The position numbers were made by a program, and so were the translations under genes. A DNA stretch of 6,025 nt from Oscillospiraceae bacterium (GTDB lineage: Bacteria; Bacillota; Clostridia; Oscillospirales; Ruminococcaceae), in NCBI GenBank assembly GCA_031253365.1, contig JAIRWE010000030.1, forward strand, positions 1 to 6,025. Direction: 5' to 3'. Position 1 is the first letter of the stretch. Each line of letters begins with the position of its first letter. Positions 1 through 5,351 of this stretch are shown one piece after another. The notes under the pieces are model-generated. The model was given only the letters and a program-made list of their open reading frames with translations, searched no databases and was not told the DNA's origin.

Positions 1-144
1 TCCGTCATACTGCGTTAATTTTTCCTCAAATATCGCGGATATTATCGTCAAAATTGCCTTGTCTGACGAAAAATCCACACAAAAATCCACCACAATTTAG
101 TTTCGCAAGAGGTCTATTAACGCTTGCCGACGCGGAAGGTTTTC

Positions 145-149
145 GGAGG
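145..149 (+). promoter_or_regulatory. Ribosome binding site that fixes the nadK start
   Basis: A perfect GGAGG lies 7 nt before the ATG at 157. It favours that start over the in-frame TTG at 124, which would add 11 residues with no family counterpart and has no comparable site upstream. Confidence 0.8.
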
Positions 150-156
150 TCGCCTT

Positions 157-954
157 ATGAAGGTGTTCATCGCGCCTAAATTAAATAAGCCCAACACGCA
201 AAAGACGCTTGAAGCGGTTATCGCGAAATTGACCGAACTCGGAATTGAGCCTGTTACGGGCGAATTGAAGTCGGAAGAGTTGTCCGCCTGCGACGCCGTA
301 ATTACAATCGGCGGCGACGGAACCATTCTTAAAATAGGCAAAATCGCGGCGCGCGCGGAAAGACCGCTTCTCGGAATCAACACGGGGCGGCTGGGCTTTA
401 TGGCGACCCTTGAAAGCGATGAACTCGACAAGTTAGAGCGGCTGAAAAACGGCGGTTACAGGATAAGCCGGCGAATATTGCTTGACGTTGTAAGCAACAG
501 CGTGTTTGATAACGCCTTGAACGACGTGGTTTTGCACAGGGGAGCCCGTTCCAAACTGCCGATGTTTATCGTTTCCAGGAACGAGGTTGAGATTTTACGG
601 GTGCGGGCGGACGGCATAATCGTCGGCACGCCGACAGGTTCGACGGCGTATTCGCTGTCGGCGGGCGGCGCGATTATCGAGCCGGAGCTGGAATGTATAG
701 TGGTGACGGCGCTGTGTCCGCACACGCTGTTCAACCGCTCGATGATTTTTTCGGGCAAGGGGTGGCTGAACATAAGTTATCGCGACTGCGACGGCGAAGT
801 GTTCGTCAGTGTCGACGGCGGCGAGGGCGAAATTTTGGAAGAAAACCAAATCGTCAAAATCGCCCAGTCGGCGGATTATCTCGATTTAATCGACATAGAC
901 GGGAATAATTTCTATGATTCGATTCACAATAAGCTGATGAAGCCGCTTAAATAA
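157..954 (+). CDS. nadK: NAD kinase (ATP/polyphosphate-NAD kinase)
   Basis: Cytoplasmic enzyme that phosphorylates NAD to NADP and so supplies the NADPH pool. The 265-residue product has the usual family length and all key motifs: GGDGT at residues 52-56 (phosphate-donor and catalytic region), NTGRLGF at 75-81, the ND pair at 122-123 that contacts NAD, the glycine-rich TPTGSTAYS at 158-166, a CPH motif at 187-189 followed by NRS, and VDGGE near 219-223. The N-terminal part is the alpha/beta nucleotide-binding domain and the C-terminal part the beta-rich NAD domain. The start at 157 is chosen for its GGAGG. It is the first recognisable gene of the + strand run and ends 19 nt before argR, as in many Clostridia. 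I see no convincing promoter in the bases before it, so it may be transcribed from further upstream. Confidence 0.96.
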   Translation: MKVFIAPKLNKPNTQKTLEAVIAKLTELGIEPVTGELKSEELSACDAVITIGGDGTILKIGKIAARAERPLLGINTGRLGFMATLESDELDKLERLKNGGYRISRRILLDVVSNSVFDNALNDVVLHRGARSKLPMFIVSRNEVEILRVRADGIIVGTPTGSTAYSLSAGGAIIEPELECIVVTALCPHTLFNRSMIFSGKGWLNISYRDCDGEVFVSVDGGEGEILEENQIVKIAQSADYLDLIDIDGNNFYDSIHNKLMKPLK

Positions 955-973
955 CGCGACGAAGGGTGGGACG

Positions 974-1411
974 ATGAAAAAGAAAAGACTCGCGGAAATC
1001 CTCTCGATTATCCGCGAAAAGGATATAAAGGACCAAAACGAACTCATAATCGAGCTTCACAAACGCGGTTATTCCGTGACGCAAGCGACGGTTTCACGCG
1101 ATATAAGCGAGCTGAAACTGGAAAAGTCGCCTTCCGAGGACGGTGTTAACCGCTACTCCGTCGCGAAAAAAGTTCAAACCGTAAAAATTTCCGGGCTTTT
1201 CAATCAAGGCGTGACGGGAATAGATTTCGCTTTAAACACAGTCGTAATAAAATGCCATCCGGGGTTGGCGAACGCGGTTTGCGCCGCGTTGGATTTGATG
1301 GAAATACCTTCCGTGGCGGGAACCATCGCGGGGGACGACACAATTTTCGTGTTGGCGCGAACGGAGCAGGACGCCGTCAAACTGGCTGAAAAATTCGGGC
1401 GGCTGATTTGA
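974..1411 (+). CDS. argR: Arginine repressor ArgR/AhrC
   Basis: Hexameric DNA-binding regulator that senses L-arginine, represses arginine biosynthesis and, in Firmicutes, can activate catabolism. The 145-residue product matches the family length. The N-terminal winged helix-turn-helix covers about residues 1-70, with the recognition-helix signature QATVSRDI at 37-44. The C-terminal oligomerisation and arginine-binding domain covers about 75-145, with PGLANAV (96-102, the family's PGxAxA motif) and GTIAGDD (116-122), whose two aspartates bind arginine in characterised ArgR proteins. The ATG at 974 follows an AAGGGTGG site. The gene lies 19 nt after nadK and 28 nt before the EamA gene. No clear ARG-box operator was seen by eye in this window, so its targets and any autoregulation remain unknown from here. 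Confidence 0.96.
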   Translation: MKKKRLAEILSIIREKDIKDQNELIIELHKRGYSVTQATVSRDISELKLEKSPSEDGVNRYSVAKKVQTVKISGLFNQGVTGIDFALNTVVIKCHPGLANAVCAALDLMEIPSVAGTIAGDDTIFVLARTEQDAVKLAEKFGRLI

Positions 1412-1439
1412 GTACGGATTCCTTGAGAGAGGTTGAATT

Positions 1440-1853
1440 ATGTGGGCGGTGTTCGCTTTGCTTTCGGCGGTTTTCGCCGCCTTGACCGCCATTTTGGCAA
1501 AAATAGGAATATCGGGCGTCAACTCGAACTTAGCGACCGCGATAAGAACGGTCGTAGTCTTGGTTATGGCGTGGGGAATTGTTTTTATCACGGGAAAACA
1601 GAGCGAAATTCCGAACATCGGACAAAAAAGCTGGCTCTTCCTCACGCTTTCGGGGTGCGCGACAGGATTGTCCTGGCTGTTTTATTACAAAGCCTTGCAG
1701 TCGGGGGAAGCGTCAAGGGTCGTTCCGATTGATAAATTCAGCGTTGTGATAACCATGATTATGGCGTTTGTCATATTGGGGGAAAAGGTTGGCTTTAAAT
1801 CGGTCGTCGGAGGAATACTCATTACCGCGGGCACTTTAATATTGGTGTTGTGA
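1440..1853 (+). CDS. Half-size EamA/DMT-family membrane protein (putative transporter)
   Basis: A 137-residue, very hydrophobic protein resembling one EamA domain of the drug/metabolite transporter superfamily. Five membrane helices can be drawn at about residues 2-22, 31-53, 64-86, 95-112 and 118-137. The motif ending in LGEK (112-115) before the last helix is typical of EamA proteins, as is the FYYKALQSGEAS stretch (81-92) followed by VVPI. Full-length DMT exporters have two EamA halves and ten helices; this one has a single half, like the short COG2510-type proteins, so it would need to form a dimer. The substrate cannot be told. It starts 7 nt after a GAGAGAGG site and ends 19 nt before recN. 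Its place between argR and recN might hint at an amino-acid role, but co-location alone is weak evidence. Confidence 0.88.
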   Translation: MWAVFALLSAVFAALTAILAKIGISGVNSNLATAIRTVVVLVMAWGIVFITGKQSEIPNIGQKSWLFLTLSGCATGLSWLFYYKALQSGEASRVVPIDKFSVVITMIMAFVILGEKVGFKSVVGGILITAGTLILVL

Positions 1854-1872
1854 CGGCACCGGAGGGCGGTCT

Positions 1873-3525
1873 ATGCTTAGGGAACTGTATATAGAAAATC
1901 TCGCCGTTATCGAAAAAGCCGCGATTGCTTTCAGCGGCGGGTTCAACGTGTTCACCGGCGAAACCGGCGCGGGGAAAAGTATCCTTATCGGAGGTATTAA
2001 CGCGGTGCTGGGAGGAAGGGTCAATAAAGACGCCGTCAGAACCAACGCGGAAAAAGCCGTAATATGCGCTTTATTTGACGATTTACCCGATAAAACGCTG
2101 GATAAACTCTCCGAATACGGTTACGGCGGCGACGAACTGTCTCTCACGCGGGAAATTTCCGCCGACGGAAAAAGCACGGCGCGAATTAACGGCAAAACGA
2201 CGACCGCTTCGGTTTTGAAGGAAATAGCATCGGGTTTAATCGACATTCACGGGCAACATGAAACCCATTCAATAGTCGCGGCGGACAGTCAACTTGATTT
2301 GATTGACAGCTTTGGAAACATCGCTGTTTCAGACTATGAGCGAGCGTTTCGGGAATTTTCGGCTGTTTCGCGGAAAATCAAAACGCTTCTGGAAGAAAAC
2401 GAGCGACGCCGCGAAAAAATCGAGAGCTTGACCGAACGGCTTGCCGATTTGAACCCGTATAATCTGAAAAAAGGCGAGGAGGAAGTCGTTGTTTCGGAAC
2501 TGCGGCGCGTCCGAAACGCTCAAACACTTTCGGAAACGGTCGGAAGGGCTTACGCTTCAATAAACGGCGGCGAGGAACCCGGGGCTTTGGACTTATTGCG
2601 GGGCGGCAAGGAATGTATGGGGGAGGCGGCGCGGCTTGTTCCCGAATACGAGGAGCTTAAAGAACGGTTGGAAAGCGTTGTAATCGAATTGGACGATATT
2701 AAGCGCGAACTTTCCTCCCTTTTGCCGGAAAGCACTAATGACAACCTTCAAAGGTTGTCATATTTGGAGGAACGAACAAGCGACTTTTTGCGGCTTGAAC
2801 GCAAGTACGGTATGTGTGTAGATGAATTGGTTGACAGAATCGGTCGGTGGCAAACCGAGCTTGACGAACTGAAAAGCGGGGAAGGCGAGAGCGAAAACCT
2901 TCTCGCCGAAAAGAAACGCTTGGGGGACGAGGTCCGCGCGAAGGCGGGGGAACTCACCGCCAAACGCCGCGAAACCGCCGAAAAGCTGGCGTCCCTTATT
3001 CGGGAAGAACTGTTTTACCTTGATATGCCGGATGTTCGGGTGGCGTTCGGAATATCTAAAGAAAAGGTTACGATTAAGGGAATGGACGGCGCTCAACTGC
3101 TTATTTCGGTAAACAAAGGCGAAGAACCCAAGCCCGCTTCAAAAATCGCGTCCGGCGGGGAACTGTCGCGCATTATGCTGGCGATTAAGAGCGTTTTGGC
3201 GGAAACCGACAACATACCCATAATGATTTTCGATGAAATCGATTCGGGCATCAGCGGGAGGGCGGCGCGTAAAGTCGCTGTAAAGCTGAAAGGGTTGTCA
3301 AACAAAAGGCAGGTATTATGCGTTACTCATTTGGCGCAAATCGCGGCGGCGGCGAATAATCATCTGCTTATAGAAAAAACGAGCGACGGCAAACGGACTT
3401 TCACGAGCGTGAAAAGCGTTTCCGGGGAAGAACGCAAGCGCGAACTGGCGCGAATCATTTCCGGCGACGAAGACGAGCTTTCGTTGGCGAACGCAAAGCG
3501 GCTCATCGAAAAAACGCAGGCTTGA
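1873..3525 (+). CDS. recN: DNA repair protein RecN (SMC-like ATPase)
   Basis: Cytoplasmic SMC-family ATPase that acts early in recombinational repair of double-strand breaks, helping to hold or tether DNA ends. The 550-residue product is close to the usual RecN length. Seen motifs: FTGETGAGKSILIGG with Walker A GETGAGKS at 29-36; HGQHE near residues 126-130, typical of RecN; a charged, Leu/Glu/Arg/Lys-rich coiled-coil middle at about 155-370; the ABC signature SGGELSR at 427-433; Walker B IMIFDEIDSGISG at 450-462 with D454 and E455; and the switch histidine in VTHLAQIA at 484-491. The ATG follows GGAGGG by 6 nt. The gene continues the nadK-argR run, but what follows is not spoIVB. All catalytic residues are present, so it should be functional. 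An 11-bp-arm palindrome lies in the coiled-coil coding part. Confidence 0.97.
   Translation: MLRELYIENLAVIEKAAIAFSGGFNVFTGETGAGKSILIGGINAVLGGRVNKDAVRTNAEKAVICALFDDLPDKTLDKLSEYGYGGDELSLTREISADGKSTARINGKTTTASVLKEIASGLIDIHGQHETHSIVAADSQLDLIDSFGNIAVSDYERAFREFSAVSRKIKTLLEENERRREKIESLTERLADLNPYNLKKGEEEVVVSELRRVRNAQTLSETVGRAYASINGGEEPGALDLLRGGKECMGEAARLVPEYEELKERLESVVIELDDIKRELSSLLPESTNDNLQRLSYLEERTSDFLRLERKYGMCVDELVDRIGRWQTELDELKSGEGESENLLAEKKRLGDEVRAKAGELTAKRRETAEKLASLIREELFYLDMPDVRVAFGISKEKVTIKGMDGAQLLISVNKGEEPKPASKIASGGELSRIMLAIKSVLAETDNIPIMIFDEIDSGISGRAARKVAVKLKGLSNKRQVLCVTHLAQIAAAANNHLLIEKTSDGKRTFTSVKSVSGEERKRELARIISGDEDELSLANAKRLIEKTQA
2738..2761. repeat. 24-bp palindrome inside recN
   Basis: Two perfect 11-bp arms (ATGACAACCTT and its complement) are separated by the two bases CA. 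They encode part of the RecN coiled-coil region (about residues 289-297). Whether this is a protein-binding site, an RNA hairpin or coincidence cannot be settled from one sequence. Confidence 0.55.
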
Positions 3526-3562
3526 ATACAGGAGAATCTGCACAAAAAAAGGGGGGCGGAAA

Positions 3563-4159
3563 ATGTCCGACAGCGATGTTAAATATGAAGATGTTGACAG
3601 GTACAGAGTTTCGCCGGATTTCACGAAAATGCTGCAAAATTACGGGAAACATTTTGAATTTTCCGAAAACGAGTATAAGCGGTTCAAGGAAAAATTGGCG
3701 GTGAAAACGGGGCGCGGCGGAAATTCCGTCGGGGGGACGATTGTTGCCGTGGTGATTGCCCTGACGGTGCTGCTGTTTCCGGTCACGCTCATGGTGATGA
3801 GAGGAAACACGGTTTCGGCGATTATATGGGTGGTTGTTATTGCCGCCGTTATCGCGTTTTATTTCTTCGCGGACAAAAATTATAAAAAATTGGCGGCGGA
3901 CAGATTAAACGCGCTGGAAAGCGGGAAATACGCCGCCTATAAATTCAGCGTGACGAATAAAAGGCACAGCAGCCGCTACGCCAACAAAAAGCAACGGGTG
4001 GAAAGCTATTACGTCTATTGCGGGGAAACGGTTTTCTCGGTGTATGAAGACGAATACGACGAGGTTGACGGCACGATTGTCGCGGCGTTGTTTTTCCTTG
4101 ACGGCAGAACGCTCTTGGAATTTTTCGCGCCCGACAGGGGAGGAAGCGATGAGGAATAA
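3563..4159 (+). CDS. Two-helix membrane protein of unknown function (paralogue A)
   Basis: I do not recognise this 198-residue protein. It has a charged N-terminal region of about 55 residues with a possible short helical segment (residues 16-50), two membrane helices at about 56-79 and 84-103 joined by a very short turn, and a C-terminal domain of about 95 residues. That domain has a KYxxYxFxV start (122-130), C153, LD at 179-180 and FAPD at 188-191. With a tight hairpin of two helices, both ends should lie on the same side, probably the cytoplasm. The start follows a G-rich site (AGGGGGGCGG). It lies 37 nt after recN with no terminator seen, and overlaps the next gene by 11 nt. The next gene is its full-length homologue, which supports both being real genes. 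Confidence 0.85.
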   Translation: MSDSDVKYEDVDRYRVSPDFTKMLQNYGKHFEFSENEYKRFKEKLAVKTGRGGNSVGGTIVAVVIALTVLLFPVTLMVMRGNTVSAIIWVVVIAAVIAFYFFADKNYKKLAADRLNALESGKYAAYKFSVTNKRHSSRYANKKQRVESYYVYCGETVFSVYEDEYDEVDGTIVAALFFLDGRTLLEFFAPDRGGSDEE

Positions 4160-4763
4160 GGAAAGCAGGGAATACGACGGCAAAAAAGTCGAATGGGGCA
4201 AAATAAAATACGACAACACGGACGAGGACAAGGTTTCCGCGCAGTTGGCGGAGAAAATCCAAAAGGCGGGGAAAAAGCGGGAACTTACCGAAAGCGAACT
4301 TTTTCGATTTACGAATAAGCTCAGGAACAAAGGCGCGGTCAAAAAAGAAACGCCGGGATTTTATATCGCGTGCGCGGTGATGTTCGCGGCGTTTTTGTTG
4401 GTTCCGCATTTTATTTCCGAGTTGTCGTTCCCCGTGGCGGTCATACTGAACGCGCTTGTCGCCGTATTTGCCGTGATTTTTATTTTAGACGGAAAAACCG
4501 AAAAAAAAATCACGACGAAAAAACGCGCGGCTTTCAAGAAAAACAAATACGAGGTTTACGATTTTGAGGTTATTCATAAAATGTGGAGCAGGCGCGAAGA
4601 CGAAAACGGGCTGTTCGACGAATTTTACGCGCAATGCGTCAAATTGACATTGCGCGTGCATAAGCGGGTATACAGGGCGATTAAAGACGAGGTGACCGTT
4701 GTTTTATTTTCGCTTGACAAAGGGGCGGCGCTGGACGTATTCGCGCCGGACAGCAAGAACTGA
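4149..4763 (+). CDS. Two-helix membrane protein of unknown function (paralogue B)
   Basis: A 204-residue unrecognised protein built like its neighbour upstream: charged N-terminal region (1-68), membrane helices at about 70-90 and 94-114, and a C-terminal domain with KYxVYDFEV (133-141), C163, LD at 189-190 and FAPD at 198-201. The spacing from the cysteine to LD (27 residues) and from LD to FAPD (8) is identical in both proteins. The N-terminal segments also align (VS at 29-30, GK at 41-42, RF at 53-54, KL at 57-58). The ATG at 4149 is preferred over an earlier in-frame ATG at 4044 because GGGGAGG lies just before it and the earlier one would lie deep in the other gene. The 11-nt overlap suggests coupled translation. 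The C-terminal halves share FAPD, an invariant Cys and many aromatic positions, so a common fold and perhaps a heteromeric complex are likely; function is unknown. Confidence 0.85.
   Translation: MRNKESREYDGKKVEWGKIKYDNTDEDKVSAQLAEKIQKAGKKRELTESELFRFTNKLRNKGAVKKETPGFYIACAVMFAAFLLVPHFISELSFPVAVILNALVAVFAVIFILDGKTEKKITTKKRAAFKKNKYEVYDFEVIHKMWSRREDENGLFDEFYAQCVKLTLRVHKRVYRAIKDEVTVVLFSLDKGAALDVFAPDSKN
4627..4657. repeat. 10-bp inverted repeat inside paralogue B
   Basis: Perfect arms ACGCGCAATG (4627-4636) and CATTGCGCGT (4648-4657) enclose an 11-base loop. In RNA this would be a stable GC-rich hairpin in the coding region about 100 nt before the stop. No T-tract follows, so it is not an intrinsic terminator. 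Confidence 0.5.
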
Positions 4764-4783
4764 CCCTACGGTTTGCTCGGTTA

Positions 4784-5014
4784 TTAAGCCACCAAACTGA
4801 CGTAATCAATAATTGTAATCTCGTTTAACGCCAATTTGGCAGACTTTACAATTTCATCTATGCGCTTAATCACATCGGCTGTATAGATAATCTCGTTACA
4901 TTCGGTACACTTATGGCAGGGTACGTTTCTTACAATCACGAGACACTTGCCTAAGTCGGTCACATCCGTTGTTGCACCAACTGATGTTTGGACTCCGCAG
5001 GAAATACATTTCAT
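4784..5014 (-). CDS. YgiT/MqsA-type zinc-finger protein, probable orphan antitoxin
   Basis: A 76-residue protein with the YgiT-type zinc-finger domain: CxxC at residues 3-6 right at the N terminus, a beta-rich stretch (about 12-31), then VPC followed by CxxC at 36-39 and NEIIY, and a helix (about 46-65). The four cysteines C3, C6, C36 and C39 should bind zinc; C33 is extra. In MqsA-like proteins this domain binds the partner toxin. There is no C-terminal helix-turn-helix like that of E. coli MqsA, so DNA binding is doubtful. The start at 5014 is chosen for AAAGGAG 8 nt upstream and because MKCxxC is the family's N terminus. It ends in a double TAA and converges on the + strand genes with a 20-nt gap. 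No intact toxin gene adjoins it. A hand count over 4801-5000 gives about 42% GC, lower than the neighbouring genes, which may point to acquisition. Confidence 0.85.
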   Translation of the reverse strand: MKCISCGVQTSVGATTDVTDLGKCLVIVRNVPCHKCTECNEIIYTADVIKRIDEIVKSAKLALNEITIIDYVSLVA

Positions 5015-5016
5015 AA

Positions 5017-5141
5017 TCAACGCTCCTTTTTGGTTTTCAAATCCGCTTCCCAAACATTTTCACCGTGACACAGACTTCGTAAATCGTTTATTTGCAACAA
5101 TCGACTCACCTTTTGTCTTTATTCATTGTTACGGTAAGCAT
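5017..5141 (-). pseudogene. Likely remnant of the partner (DUF4258-like) toxin gene
   Basis: Between the promoter and the antitoxin ATG are two short reading frames. The first (5106-5141) begins with ATG 8 nt after a good GGGAGG and encodes 11 residues, MLTVTMNKDKR. Its stop overlaps a GTG (GTGA) that opens a second, 30-codon frame (5017-5109) ending 2 nt before the antitoxin ATG. The second frame ends in ENVWEADLKTKKER, which resembles the usual C terminus of DUF4258-type toxins (a Pro-Asp-x-x-x-Trp-Glu-x-Asp-phi-Lys-Thr-Arg/Lys pattern, from memory of the family). DUF4258 toxins commonly precede YgiT-type antitoxins, with nearly touching ends. I infer that an internal deletion with frame change left the start and tail of the toxin gene. 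Alternatively these are leader peptides that couple translation to the antitoxin. Confidence 0.45.
5021..5028 (-). promoter_or_regulatory. Ribosome binding site that fixes the YgiT-type gene start
   Basis: On the minus strand AAAAGGAG lies 6-8 nt before the ATG at 5014. An earlier in-frame TTG at 5053 would add 13 residues before the MKCxxC motif that normally begins this family, and this site would then lie inside the gene. Confidence 0.8.
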
Positions 5142-5184
5142 AGCGCAATCCTCCCGAAATACACAACGCATAAGTACGTAGCTG

Positions 5185-5212
5185 ATTATAACATATTTCC
5201 CGGCTTTGTCAA
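5185..5212 (-). promoter_or_regulatory. Sigma-A-type promoter for the YgiT-type gene
   Basis: Read on the minus strand: a perfect -35 TTGACA (5212-5207), a 16-bp spacer, and a perfect -10 TATAAT (5190-5185) preceded by TGT, an extended -10. Transcription should start near 5178, giving a leader of about 165 nt before the antitoxin ATG, which contains the toxin remnant. Confidence 0.85.
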
Positions 5213-5269
5213 CCCTTTAAAAGCGTTTTAGTGATTTTTTTCGCGGTTTTGCCGCAAGGTAGCCGTATA

Positions 5270-5298
5270 TTGACTTGTTTTCGATTTTATGGTAAAAT
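5270..5298 (+). promoter_or_regulatory. Sigma-A-type promoter for the alpha-galactosidase gene
   Basis: TTGACT (5270-5275), a 17-bp spacer and TAAAAT (5293-5298) preceded by TGG, an extended -10. Transcription should start near 5305, about 47 nt before the ATG. It is divergent from the antitoxin promoter, with 57 bp between the two -35 boxes. No convincing operator or catabolite-response element was recognised in that gap. Confidence 0.75.
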
Positions 5299-5351
5299 TA
5301 TCCCCGTCGCACGGTAATTCGCGATATAAACTCGCAAAGGAGAACACGGTC

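Noticed and set aside
2..100. Open frame entering from the left edge and ending in TAG at 98-100, possibly the 3' end of an upstream gene (tlyA would be expected there)
   Set aside because: The 32 residues match no family end I know, and another frame (3-179) is open over the same stretch, so openness is not informative. The region is AT-rich and repetitive (two AAAATCCAC-like units). Sequence further left would settle it.
124..156. In-frame TTG start extending nadK by 11 residues
   Set aside because: The ATG at 157 has a perfect GGAGG and begins exactly at the family's first beta strand; the extension covers that binding site.
4044..4148. Earlier in-frame ATG for the second membrane paralogue
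   Set aside because: It would overlap the first paralogue by over 100 nt, gives basic residues unrelated to the paralogue, and lacks the clear binding site seen before 4149.
3905..4409. Two long antisense frames (145 and 154 codons) opposite the membrane-protein pair
   Set aside because: They are shadows caused by codon bias in the two + strand genes, whose homology to each other proves the + strand frames.
5015..5053. TTG start giving a 13-residue N-terminal extension of the zinc-finger protein
   Set aside because: The MKCxxC N terminus is typical of the family and has AAAGGAG placed correctly before its ATG.
4947..5231. 94-codon frame on the + strand over the antitoxin start and promoter
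   Set aside because: It lies antisense to the zinc-finger gene, leader and promoter, has no ribosome binding site, and resembles no family.
5243..5255. Small GCGG/CCGC hairpin next to a T/A tract between the divergent promoters, considered as a terminator
   Set aside because: The stem is only 4 bp, the T-tract precedes it on the + strand, and no gene on either strand ends there.
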